This document shows positions 9,701 to 17,265 of a DNA stretch of 64,000 nt, one piece after another. The position numbers and the translations under genes were made by a program. The notes below the pieces were generated by a model that saw nothing but the letters and a program-made list of their open reading frames with translations, was not told where the DNA came from and did not search any database. The stretch comes from JAXMCK01 sp046349395 (GTDB lineage Bacteria > Pseudomonadota > Alphaproteobacteria > Geminicoccales > Geminicoccaceae): contig JAXMCK010000005.1 of assembly GCA_046349395.1 (NCBI GenBank), positions 62,001 through 126,000 of the forward strand, given 5' to 3'. The stretch's first letter is position 1, and the number at the start of each line of letters is the position of its first letter.

Positions 9701-9862
9701 TACGCGGCCAAGGCCGCCGGTCGAAACCGGGTGCATCTGGCGACCTCCCCCGATCCCATGCCGCACATCACGGGCAAGGCGTCCGGCCTCACTCGACGCG
9801 GCCGTCGACCAGGTGAACCGTCCGGGCGCAATGGTCGGCCACGCTCTGGTCGTGGGTACTGA
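6785..9862 (+). CDS. Cyclic-di-GMP signalling protein, EAL - PAS repeats - GGDEF
   Basis: Bifunctional c-di-GMP protein of about 1025 residues. The EAL phosphodiesterase domain is N-terminal (about residues 15-260), with the signature as EML in VGVEMLMRW, then LHFNLSG, FELTETAL, LDDFGTGYSS, LKIDKRFV, VAEGVET and RAQGYLLG, so the metal-binding and catalytic positions look intact. Three or four PAS domains follow (about 290-830). The C-terminal diguanylate cyclase has GGEEF (about 904-908) and an RPGD inhibitory site five residues before it. ATG 6785 is preferred over TTG 6755 because GAGGA (6770-6774) precedes it. No membrane span is evident, so it is probably cytosolic. The last ~40 residues run into DNA antisense to the next gene. 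Confidence 0.93.
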   Translation: MEVQEDTESVAGADEIDRVALRLALDRGEIELRYQPIIDLRHAAVVGVEMLMRWYRPGHGWVPPDAFVPAAERLDVVHEWTLWALGRAASELAPVLASHPELELHFNLSGHEARMDRVQSLLARIDSLPVLARASLAFELTETALLDSGSEAARSLELLRARQYGVALDDFGTGYSSLSHLDQYPLDTLKIDKRFVGKLEGSIDARKIVEAIQFMANALGLGTVAEGVETGEQLGFLVSRGCRRAQGYLLGVPLRASELASFLDAFRFPHELVQQSLWPPPTPLPPLLAQNQEQALRLFVRHVPASVAMFDTGMRYLVASDRWLESYGLAAQDVVGRCHYDLLDVPQRVREAHARCLAGAVESCEDDVHRNHDGKLDHLRWEVRPFRNRFGDICGLVAFTEFTTDRRAAEQERDEVRRRLEDYLATASDWLWESGPDHRFVASAGGTGARDADGTEMVGRTRWEIAGADPERDEIWRRHKGDLDARREFRGFVFDYDLADGSHVWRETSGRPFFAADGSFLGYRGTARDVTEAKRAEAALIASEARFRGLVEGSLQAILVQQGSEFVFVNDAFVGLMGFDDRRAALAAGPRFWRRQPDPTRAVIAALLRRHQRARDIAAQHRLEIRRQDGSIVWVETSIRSIQHESEQALQFALVDVTAQVVAEQALAVDAGEIARQARELHRLADELQRSKAEAEQARDMLAEATSVLGDGFALFGRDGRLVLCNPAFSADYGCPPGELRGLTVADCTRRLNAVEGGGSDAGTDEFLHTRLRHHRRADGSPLEVQIGHRWFVIREHRTASGMTVLFRADVTHLKTAEAEARRLATVDTLTGAYNRRFFLEQAPRLLERCRRDGASAALILFDIDHFKLVNDRYGHHAGDAALRAVVDTCRAVVRPGDLIGRWGGEEFIVLLPDADSTAASAIAERLRIALSELRLVADGQAYALTISAGIAATGATGRSHDELLRDADEALYAAKAAGRNRVHLATSPDPMPHITGKASGLTRRGRRPGEPSGRNGRPRSGRGY

Positions 9863-10460
9863 TCAGGAAGGTGGTTCCGTCCTCGGCGTTGATCCGGTTG
9901 ACCAGATCGAGCACCTGGGTCGCTGCGGCACGGTCGAGATTGCCCGTCGGCTCGTCGGCGAAGACGATGGCCGGCCGGTTCATGAGCGCTCGGGCGACCG
10001 CCACCCGTTGCTTCTGCCCTCCGGAGAGCTGGCCGGGGCGATAGCGCAGCCGGTTGCCCAGGCCCACCCGCTCCAGCAATTCGCGGGCGCGCTCACGCAT
10101 CCGGCGGGTTTCGTGGCCCTCGGCGACCGCGGCAGGAAACAGCACGTTCTCGACCGCCGTGAAATCGGGCAACAGATGATGAAACTGGAAGACGAAGCCG
10201 ATGTGCCGGTTGCGGAAGCGGGCGGCACCCTCGTCGTCCAGCGTCAGCAGGTCGACCTCCCGCATCGTCAGAGCCCCGCCCGTCGGCCGCAGCATCGTGC
10301 TCAGCACCGACATCAGCGTGCTCTTGCCGCTGCCGGAGGCTCCCGTCAGCGCCACGATCTCGCCGGGATCGAGGGCGATGTCGATCCCCCGCAGCACCTC
10401 GCTCGCCGCCTCGCCTGTGCCGAAGGTCTTGGTGATGCCGTTGGCCGTGAGCAGGCTCAT
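9789..10460 (-). CDS. ABC transporter ATP-binding protein (LolD/MacB/DevA type)
   Basis: A 223-residue ATPase of the LolD/MacB family that energises an FtsX-type permease. Walker A is GASGSGKST, the Q loop lies in GFVFQFHHLL, the signature is LSGGQKQR, Walker B is IVFADEPTGNLD and the switch His is in ISTHD. It starts 2 bp after the permease stop, completing an adaptor-permease-ATPase operon. Its 3' end overlaps the convergent EAL/GGDEF gene by 74 bp. Confidence 0.95.
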   Translation of the reverse strand: MSLLTANGITKTFGTGEAASEVLRGIDIALDPGEIVALTGASGSGKSTLMSVLSTMLRPTGGALTMREVDLLTLDDEGAARFRNRHIGFVFQFHHLLPDFTAVENVLFPAAVAEGHETRRMRERARELLERVGLGNRLRYRPGQLSGGQKQRVAVARALMNRPAIVFADEPTGNLDRAAATQVLDLVNRINAEDGTTFLISTHDQSVADHCARTVHLVDGRVE

Positions 10461-10462
10461 GC

Positions 10463-11683
10463 TCAGGCGTTGACGATGACCTGGACCGGATCGACCCGGG
10501 ACGCCGCGCGCGCCGGCAGCAGGGCAGCCAGGGCGGCTGCCACTGTGGTCAGCAGCACGGCCTCGGGATAGCCGCCCAACGCCGGATCGATCGGCAACAG
10601 CGGCCGGCCGTCGGGATGCCGGAGCAGGGACAGGCCCTCACAGAAGGCCCAGCCGATGGCGGCACCCATGGTCGATCCCGTGAGCCCCACCAGGATACCC
10701 TGCAGGATGAAGACGCCGACGATGAAGCGGCGGCTGACCCCCATGGCCCGCATGATCCCGATCTCGGGCCGCCGCCGGAACGTCGTCAGCAGGAGCGCGC
10801 TGGACACGCCGACGATCGTCAGCAAGAGGCTGAAGCCCTTGATCACCGTGCCGGTCGAGGCCTGCGAGCGCAGCGCGTCCTCGATCCGCTCGTTGCGTTC
10901 GTTCCAGCTCGTCACGTCGGACTTCCAGGCCGTGCGGAGTTCGGCTGCCATCGGTCGGGCGATGCGGTAGTCCTCGAGCTTAACCTCGAGCTTGTCGACG
11001 CCGAACGGCATGTCGAACAGCCGACGGGCGGCATCGAGGCTCGTGTAGACGACCCGCTCGTCGAGGCTGTCCACGCCGGTGTCGTAGAGGCCGTTGATCT
11101 TGAACGTGCGCTCCACCCCCCGCTCCGAGCGGACGGCGACCGTGTCCTGCGCCTTGAGGTCGAGCTTCTCCGCGAGCCTGTGGCCGACGAGGATGCCGTC
11201 CTGATCGACCCGGGCGACGCCGTCGACGACGTTGCCCGAGATGTTCGAGATCGCATCGAGCCGGTCCGGCATCACCCCCTGCACCGAGGCGGCCGTGCTG
11301 CCCTGCCCGCGTCGGATCAGCAGGGTTCCCGTGATCTGCGGCGACACAGCGGCCACCCTCGGATCGACCTCCAAGGCCGCCATGATCGGCCGCCAGTGGC
11401 GAAGCTGGCGCCGGATCTCGGCCGCGGGCTCCCTGGCAACGAGCAGGGTCGCACCGTCGAGACCGTCCCACGGCAGGAGGCGCGGCACGCGCTTCGCCGC
11501 CTCGATCGTGATGTGCGGCAGGCTGCCGATGACGCGGTCGGTCACATAGGCGCGCAGGCCCAGGATCAGGGCCGTGATGAAGACGAAGACGATCACCCCG
11601 ATGCCGACGCCCGCGACCAGCAGGCCGGTCTGCAGCCGGCTGCTCGTGAGATACCGCCAGGCGACTTTCAGGAGGAAGGGCAA
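10463..11683 (-). CDS. ABC transporter permease, FtsX/MacB/DevC type
   Basis: A 406-residue inner-membrane permease: one N-terminal helix (about residues 20-45), a large periplasmic MacB-type domain, then three C-terminal helices in the FtsX fold (GFSLLLTIVGVSSALLL, the helix after IGIMRAMGVSRRFI, and the last ~40 residues). The frame extends far upstream as a shadow of the adaptor gene; I choose TTG 11683 because GAGGTG sits 5 bp before it, it overlaps the adaptor stop by 16 bp, and the protein then begins directly with the cytoplasmic tail of helix 1. Substrate unknown; related systems export lipids, macrolides or peptides. Confidence 0.92.
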   Translation of the reverse strand: MPFLLKVAWRYLTSSRLQTGLLVAGVGIGVIVFVFITALILGLRAYVTDRVIGSLPHITIEAAKRVPRLLPWDGLDGATLLVAREPAAEIRRQLRHWRPIMAALEVDPRVAAVSPQITGTLLIRRGQGSTAASVQGVMPDRLDAISNISGNVVDGVARVDQDGILVGHRLAEKLDLKAQDTVAVRSERGVERTFKINGLYDTGVDSLDERVVYTSLDAARRLFDMPFGVDKLEVKLEDYRIARPMAAELRTAWKSDVTSWNERNERIEDALRSQASTGTVIKGFSLLLTIVGVSSALLLTTFRRRPEIGIMRAMGVSRRFIVGVFILQGILVGLTGSTMGAAIGWAFCEGLSLLRHPDGRPLLPIDPALGGYPEAVLLTTVAAALAALLPARAASRVDPVQVIVNA

Positions 11684-12723
11684 GGCCGCACCTCGACCCG
11701 GACCGGTCCACCCTCGGTCGCCAGAGCGGGCTCGGCCAGCACGACGTCGCCGGCGTCGAGGCCACTCAGGATCGCCGCCTGCTCGCCGGGCCAGGGATCG
11801 ACCCTGACGGGCACGAATTGCACACGCCCCTCGACCACGCGAGCCGCCTTGGCCCCGTTCTCGTTCTCGATCAGCGCCGTGCGCGGCAGAACCAGCGAGT
11901 CCGGTCGCTTCTCGACCAGGATGTTGACGTCGACGGTGGCGCCCGGCGGCCAAGCCACCGGAGCGTCGGGCTCCAGCCGGATGAGTCGTCCGCCCGTCCC
12001 GCGGTCCACGCCCGGAGCGACACGGCTCACCTTCGCCGGCACGCGCTCGTCGACACCATTGCGGGCCAGGATCGCTTCCTGGCCGAGGCTCACCCGCCCG
12101 GCCAGGGTCTCGTCGATTTCGGTCTCGATCTCGGGTGCCGCATTGTCGGCGATCCGGAACAGCAACGTATTTGTGTCCACCGAATTGCCGGGATCGACGC
12201 CGCGCTCCAGCACCGTTCCGTCGATCGGTGCCGTTACCGTGAACTCGGCCAGTGTCCGCTCCGCCTCGGCCAGTTCGGCTTCGAGCCGGACCACCTCCAG
12301 CTGCAGCCGCTCGTAGCGCAGGCGGGCGGCGTCGTAGTTGGCCTCGCTGCTCACCTTGCGCTCGCGCAACTGACGCTCGCGCTCGAAGGCGATGCGGGCG
12401 TCCTCGACCTCGCTGCGCATCACCTGGATGGCGGCGCGCGCCTGGGCCACGGCTGTCTGCGGCCGCTCGTCGACGATCCGGGCCATGACCTCCCCGGCCC
12501 GCACGACATCGCCCTGGTCCTTCACCATGCTGCCGAGGCGCCCCGCATGCTCGGGCCGCAGCTCGACCGTGTTGCGCTGCCGGACATAGCCGCTGGCGGC
12601 GATGATCCGCGCCACTTCCGTCCTGCAGACGGCCACACCCGATACGGGCCGGTTGGTCCACCACCGCCAGCCTCCGCCACCGGTCGCAGCCAGGACGAGC
12701 AGGATCAGGAGCGCGCGCAGCAC
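11668..12723 (-). CDS. Periplasmic adaptor (HlyD/RND/DevB membrane fusion protein)
   Basis: Membrane fusion protein linking the ABC permease to an outer-membrane channel. An N-terminal membrane anchor (about residues 2-20) is followed by a barrel/lipoyl half, a helical hairpin (about 95-165, rich in Glu/Arg/Ala heptads), the second lipoyl half (FTVTAPIDGTVLERGVDPG) and a beta-barrel. GTG 12723 has AAGGTG just upstream and gives 351 residues; an in-frame GTG at 12759 would add 12. First gene of the operon; the order adaptor-permease-ATPase matches devBCA. A TolC-type channel is encoded at 39998, but no link is shown. Confidence 0.92.
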   Translation of the reverse strand: MLRALLILLVLAATGGGGWRWWTNRPVSGVAVCRTEVARIIAASGYVRQRNTVELRPEHAGRLGSMVKDQGDVVRAGEVMARIVDERPQTAVAQARAAIQVMRSEVEDARIAFERERQLRERKVSSEANYDAARLRYERLQLEVVRLEAELAEAERTLAEFTVTAPIDGTVLERGVDPGNSVDTNTLLFRIADNAAPEIETEIDETLAGRVSLGQEAILARNGVDERVPAKVSRVAPGVDRGTGGRLIRLEPDAPVAWPPGATVDVNILVEKRPDSLVLPRTALIENENGAKAARVVEGRVQFVPVRVDPWPGEQAAILSGLDAGDVVLAEPALATEGGPVRVEVRPCPSS

Positions 12724-12801
12724 GGCACCTTCGCCGATTGCGTGCGCCCGCACCCCCACCTACATGCGGCGGGGCCGCCCATCGGCAGGAAAGCAGACAC
12801 C

Positions 12802-13128
12802 ATGTCCGAGATCGACGATCGCACCCGCATCGAGCTTGAAGCCGCAGCCTTTCGCACCCTGGTCGATCATCTGCGGTCCCGCACCGACGTGCAGAACATC
12901 GACATGATGAATCTCGCGGGCTTCTGCCGGAACTGCCTGTCCAAATGGTACCGGGCGGCAGCGGTGGAGCGCGGCATCGAGTTGAGCGACCCCGCGGCTC
13001 GCGAGGTCATCTATGGCATGCCGTACGAGGAGTGGAAGCGGCTGCATCAATCCGACGCGCCGGCGGAGAAGAAAGCGGCCTTCGAGCAGGCCTATCAGGC
13101 GACCCACGGCCACCCGCACCGGAGCTGA
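12802..13128 (+). CDS. DUF1244 family protein
   Basis: A 108-residue protein with the DUF1244 hallmark DMMNLAGFCRNCLSKWY (about residues 34-50), which contains the conserved Cys pair and Trp, and the later VIYGMPYEEWK block. The family is small, cytosolic and of unknown function, and is common in proteobacteria. ATG 12802 is preceded by AGGA at 12787-12790. It is transcribed divergently from the efflux operon across a ~78-bp spacer. Confidence 0.9.
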   Translation: MSEIDDRTRIELEAAAFRTLVDHLRSRTDVQNIDMMNLAGFCRNCLSKWYRAAAVERGIELSDPAAREVIYGMPYEEWKRLHQSDAPAEKKAAFEQAYQATHGHPHRS

Positions 13129-13459
13129 CGACCGTCTGGTCGGCATCTCGCGCCGACGGAGGGACGCGTCCCCACCTGGCGCACGGCGGTACGCGGCCGC
13201 GTCGGCAAGGTCCTGCACCTCGACCATATCTCAAGTGTCATCGGACCGCCGAGTCGCGGTCCGGAGGGCTGAAGCTGCGACGTGCGCACGGGGACGGGCC
13301 GTGTCTCGGGCCCTCGTTCTGAGCGACAGAGTGGAACCACATATCGGCCCTGCTGCGGCGACAGCAGCGCTTTCTTGGTGCCGGTTGGGTTAACGCGACA
13401 CCGATATTGCTCAAGCCGAAATTCGCAGGCTACACTCGTATGATTGATGGAGATAAGCG
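13129..13459. other. Intergenic region upstream of the sulfatase
   Basis: There is no supported gene. The left ~250 bp are featureless GC-rich DNA; the right ~70 bp drop in GC and hold the candidate promoter listed separately. Confidence 0.5.
13407..13436 (+). promoter_or_regulatory. Candidate sigma-70 promoter of the sulfatase gene
   Basis: TTGCTC (13407-13412) and TACACT (13431-13436) are separated by 18 bp, in a locally AT-richer stretch 24 bp before the GTG start at 13460. Inferred by consensus only. Confidence 0.4.
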
Positions 13460-14956
13460 GTGCGTTCGCTCGCCATGTTGAAGACCATGATCCTCACGAT
13501 GCTGACCGTCATCGTCTTGGCGGCCACGCCGGTATGGGCCGCGGCCAAGCCTAATCTCGTCCTCATCATGATGGACGACCTCGACGCACCGTCGGCCCAG
13601 CAGATGCCGCAGACGCTGCAGCTGATCGCGAGCCAGGGCGTCACCTTCGATCGCGCCTACGCGACGGCAACCCTGTGCCTACCGGCCCGTGCCACCTTCT
13701 TCACCGGCCGCTACCCGCATACCACCGGCATGCGCAACGGCGGCCACAAGAAGTTCCACCAGTTGCATCTCGACGTCGAGAGCCTCGGCCCGTGGCTGCA
13801 GAAGGCCGGCTATCAGACGGCCTTCTTCGGCAAGTATGTGAACGACTACCCGCGCGGCGCCCCCAATACGTTCGTGCCGCCGGGATGGAGCCGCTGGGTC
13901 GGCGCCACCTTCGAGCAGTTCTACAGCCAGTACGACTACGGGATGAACGAGGACGGCACGCTCGTGTCCTACGGGCACACGCCGGCCGACTATTTCACTG
14001 ATGTGCTGAGCCGGAAGAGCATCGAATTCCTCGACACCGCGACGGCAGCGGTTCCGGCCAAGCCTTTTGCCATGATCATCAGCCCGAGCGCGCCACACGT
14101 CCCCCTGGTCGTGGCCCCGCGCGACCTGTCGCTCTTCCCGGCCGACATCGTCCCGCGCACGCCCGGGTTCGGCGAGAAGGTCGTCAGGGACAAGCCGCCC
14201 TTCATGCGGCGGACGATGACGCAGGCCAAGATGGACAGCATCGACGCCGCCTATCGGAAACGGCTGCGGATGCTGGCGGCGGCCGACGATCTCGTCGCCG
14301 CAGTGGTGAACGGTCTCCAGACGCGCGGTCTTCTCGCGAACACCTACATCTTCGTCACCTCCGATCACGGCTATCACATGGGCCAGCACAACCTTAAGCC
14401 CGACAAGATGACGGCGTTCGAGGAGGACATCCGCATCCCGCTGATGGTCCGCGGACCAGGGGTCCCCACCGCCGTCCATCTGCCGCACGTCGTCATCAAC
14501 AACGACTTCGCCCCCACGCTCGTCGCCCTGGGTGGCGGCACCGTCCCGACCAACGTCGATGGCCGATCCTTCGCCAGCCTTCTGGGCTCGACGCCGCCCG
14601 ACACGGCTACCTGGCGCAAGTCATTCCTGATCACGCGGCTGCCTGGCGGTGTGCCGCTCGCCCCACCGGTGCCGTATCCGCCGCTGACGAAGGAGTATGG
14701 CTGCGCGATCGCCACGCCGACCGCCTTCCTGCCCGAGTACTGGGCCGTCCGTACGTCGCGATACACTTATGTCGAGTATGCGAACGGCGACCGCGAGCTG
14801 TATGACGACATCGCCGACCCGGACCAGCTCGTGAACAAGTACTGCTTCGCGTCGGCGGACCTGCTCGCCTCGCTCTCCTCGCTGTTGAACAGCCTGAAGA
14901 CCTGTTCGGGTGCGACCTGCAACGCGGCCGAGAACCAGGACGTTGCTCCCATGTAA
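13460..14956 (+). CDS. Exported sulfatase (alkaline phosphatase superfamily)
   Basis: A 498-residue type I sulfatase, probably hydrolysing sulfate esters in the periplasm. A signal peptide (about residues 1-28, ending VWAAA) precedes LVLIMMDDLD, whose Asp pair binds the metal. The sulfatase signature CLPARATFFTGRYPHTTG (Cys about residue 73) is of the Cys type and would need conversion to formylglycine by a separate maturase, none of which is seen in the window. The metal/substrate block TSDHGYHMGQHNL follows (about 300-312). It resembles glucosamine-6-sulfatase-like members; the substrate is unknown. GTG 13460 has GGAG upstream; ATG 13475 is an alternative. Confidence 0.92.
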   Translation: MRSLAMLKTMILTMLTVIVLAATPVWAAAKPNLVLIMMDDLDAPSAQQMPQTLQLIASQGVTFDRAYATATLCLPARATFFTGRYPHTTGMRNGGHKKFHQLHLDVESLGPWLQKAGYQTAFFGKYVNDYPRGAPNTFVPPGWSRWVGATFEQFYSQYDYGMNEDGTLVSYGHTPADYFTDVLSRKSIEFLDTATAAVPAKPFAMIISPSAPHVPLVVAPRDLSLFPADIVPRTPGFGEKVVRDKPPFMRRTMTQAKMDSIDAAYRKRLRMLAAADDLVAAVVNGLQTRGLLANTYIFVTSDHGYHMGQHNLKPDKMTAFEEDIRIPLMVRGPGVPTAVHLPHVVINNDFAPTLVALGGGTVPTNVDGRSFASLLGSTPPDTATWRKSFLITRLPGGVPLAPPVPYPPLTKEYGCAIATPTAFLPEYWAVRTSRYTYVEYANGDRELYDDIADPDQLVNKYCFASADLLASLSSLLNSLKTCSGATCNAAENQDVAPM

Positions 14957-15019
14957 TCAGTTGGCTGCGCCGCCGTCATGGGTTAGCGGAGGGCCGAATG
15001 TTGCCGGGAGCCGCTCGCC

Positions 15020-16405
15020 ATGTCGGTGGTGCAGGAACTGCGGGAGCGCCTCGGGGCCGGCGAGGTCCTCACGGGCGAGGACGAGCCCCAGCGTAATCTG
15101 AACGATTGGGGCGGCCTTGGGCCGACTCGGCCGCTGGCCGTGGTGCGGCCCCGCACCGTGGCCGAGGTCGTCACGGTCATGCAGGTCTGCCATGCGCATC
15201 GGCAGGCGGTGGTCCCGCAGGGAGGACTCACCGGTCTCTGCGGGGGCGGTCGCGCGGGCTCGGACGAGATCGCCCTGTCGCTGGAGCGGCTGTCCGGTAT
15301 CGAGGACGTCGATCCCGCCACCGCGACCATGTTGGTCCGCGCCGGCACGCCGTTGCAGCAGGTACAGGAGGCGGCGGACTCGGCCGGCTTCTTCTTCCCG
15401 CTCGACCTCGGCGCCCGCGGCTCCTGTGCCATCGGCGGCAACCTCTCGACCAATGCCGGCGGCAACCGCGTCATCCGCTACGGGATGACCCGCGACATGG
15501 TGCTAGGGATCGAGGCGGTGCTCCCCGACGGCACGCTCGTCTCCGCACTGAACCGGATGATCAAGAACAATGCAGGCTACGACCTGAAGCAGCTCTTCAT
15601 CGGCAGCGAGGGTACCCTCGGCATAATCACGCGCGCCGTGCTGCGCCTGCAGCCGAAGCCAGCCTGCACCGAGGTCGCCTTCTGCGGCCTCGCCAGCTAC
15701 GCCGACGTTCTGGCCCTGCTCCAGGGTGCCCGCCGCGGCCTCGGCCCGATGCTCTCGGTGTTCGAGGTTATGTGGTCGGAGTATGTCGACCTCGTCACCT
15801 CGCGCTCCCCCGACATCCGTCACCCGCTGGCAGAGCGTTATCCGTTCTCGGTCCTGGTCGAGATGCAGGGCACCGACGAGACCCTCGACCATGCCCGCTT
15901 CGAGGGCTGGCTGGAGCGGATGCTGGAGGAGGGCGTCATCGCCGATGCGGTCGTCGCCCGCTCGACGGCCGATGTCCGCCGCTTGTGGGCCATCCGCGAC
16001 GCGACCGGGATGCTGCGTACCTGGCTCGGACCCGACGCCGGCTTCGACATCGGCCTGCCCGTGGCCCGGATGGACGAGTATGTCGGCGTCTGCCGCGATG
16101 CCCTGCGGGCGCGCTTCCGGGACGTCGTCTCGCTGTTCTACGGCCATATCGGCGACGGCAACATGCACATCACCGCCCACGTGCCGGGCGTGGAGCAGCA
16201 GCCCAAGGCCGAGGTCGAGCGGATCGTCTACGACCTCGTGCGCGACTTCGGGGGAACGGTCTCGGCCGAGCACGGCATCGGCACGGCGAAGCGCCCATGG
16301 CTCGGCCATGCCCGCGGCGAGGCGGAGATGGCACTCATGGGCACGATCAAGCGCGCAGTCGACCCGCAGAACATCCTCAATCCGGGCAAGGTGCTCGGCG
16401 GTTGA
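15020..16405 (+). CDS. FAD-linked D-2-hydroxyacid dehydrogenase (GlcD/D2HGDH family)
   Basis: A 461-residue vanillyl-alcohol-oxidase-fold flavoprotein. The FAD domain has VPQGGLTGLCGG, then CAIGGNLSTNAGGN and NNAGYDLKQLFIGSEGTLG; the C-terminal substrate domain has FYGHIGDGNMHI (metal-binding His) and SAEHGIGTAKR. This pattern fits D-2-hydroxyglutarate or D-lactate dehydrogenase, which pass electrons to a flavoprotein or quinone acceptor; substrate choice cannot be made from sequence. The downstream coiled-coil gene overlaps its stop. Confidence 0.92.
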   Translation: MSVVQELRERLGAGEVLTGEDEPQRNLNDWGGLGPTRPLAVVRPRTVAEVVTVMQVCHAHRQAVVPQGGLTGLCGGGRAGSDEIALSLERLSGIEDVDPATATMLVRAGTPLQQVQEAADSAGFFFPLDLGARGSCAIGGNLSTNAGGNRVIRYGMTRDMVLGIEAVLPDGTLVSALNRMIKNNAGYDLKQLFIGSEGTLGIITRAVLRLQPKPACTEVAFCGLASYADVLALLQGARRGLGPMLSVFEVMWSEYVDLVTSRSPDIRHPLAERYPFSVLVEMQGTDETLDHARFEGWLERMLEEGVIADAVVARSTADVRRLWAIRDATGMLRTWLGPDAGFDIGLPVARMDEYVGVCRDALRARFRDVVSLFYGHIGDGNMHITAHVPGVEQQPKAEVERIVYDLVRDFGGTVSAEHGIGTAKRPWLGHARGEAEMALMGTIKRAVDPQNILNPGKVLGG

Positions 16406-17265
16406 GCGTCATGCGGCGGGAGGCACCGCCCCGCACCTCGTCGCTGGGCAACGTCGTCTCCAAGCTGGCGAGCGACCTCGCCGCCACCCGCGCCGAGCTC
16501 GAGGCGACCCGCACGCTCCTGGCGCGCCGCGAGGGCGAGATCGCGGCCGCCGCGGCACGCCACGAGGCGGCGCAGCGCATCATCCAGGTCCTCAACCGCG
16601 AGAACGAGGCGCTGGCGGACCTGCATGCCCGCAGCGACGGGACGCTGGCGTTCCTCCATCAGACGTTGCGCGAACAGGCCGGCATCCGCGCGCGGCAGCA
16701 CAAGTCGTTGGCCGCAGCCGACGAGGACCGGGCCTGGCTGCTGCGCCTCGTCGACCGCGTCCTCGGCCAGTTGGCAGCGATGGAGCGTCGCCCATCGCCG
16801 CTGGCAGCACTCGCCCAGAGCCTCTTCGCGAGCGCGGAGCCGCCCGACCCCGGCCTGTCCGACCTGCCGCCTCGGGGCCGATCCCTGCTGCTTCTGGCGT
16901 TGGGCCTCGACGCGGACGAGGTGCGTGGTGTCGTCGCCCTCGCCGTGCGGGAGCGAGCGGATGACGGCCCTACCCCGGTGATCGCCACCGACACGCCGAT
17001 CGGTGTCCTCGCCGGAGTCCGCATCGTGCCTCTGCCGGCGCCCTCCGCCCTGCGGCGGCTGCCGGGACGGCTGACGCCCGACGACTATCTCTCCGAGCGC
17101 ATCCTCTGTCTCTGTGCCCGCCTCGTGCCCACCCGTGTGGTCGCCTTCGGACCCGCCGCGAACAAGCTCGTCGCCGCCCTCCGGTCAGCCGGAGAGACCC
17201 TGGAACTCACTGCGCCTGCGCCAGATCCGAGCGCGCATACTCCCACAGGCGCCGCCCCGTCGTGA
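16402..17265 (+). CDS. Coiled-coil protein of unknown function
   Basis: A 287-residue protein I do not recognise. Residues ~10-80 form a predicted coiled coil rich in Ala, Arg and Glu; a second helical stretch (about 95-130) follows, then a globular C-terminal part with several Leu/Val-rich strands and a PDDYLSERIL segment, and a disordered Pro/Thr tail. The TTG at 16402 overlaps the stop of the dehydrogenase (TTGA) and has AAGGTG 8 bp upstream; ATG 16411 is an alternative. No signal or membrane segment. Its 3' end overlaps the convergent radical-SAM gene by 59 bp. Confidence 0.7.
   Translation: MSVMRREAPPRTSSLGNVVSKLASDLAATRAELEATRTLLARREGEIAAAAARHEAAQRIIQVLNRENEALADLHARSDGTLAFLHQTLREQAGIRARQHKSLAAADEDRAWLLRLVDRVLGQLAAMERRPSPLAALAQSLFASAEPPDPGLSDLPPRGRSLLLLALGLDADEVRGVVALAVRERADDGPTPVIATDTPIGVLAGVRIVPLPAPSALRRLPGRLTPDDYLSERILCLCARLVPTRVVAFGPAANKLVAALRSAGETLELTAPAPDPSAHTPTGAAPS

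Noticed and set aside
7313..9766. Minus-strand frame opposite the EAL/GGDEF gene
   Set aside because: Shadow of a convincing multidomain gene.
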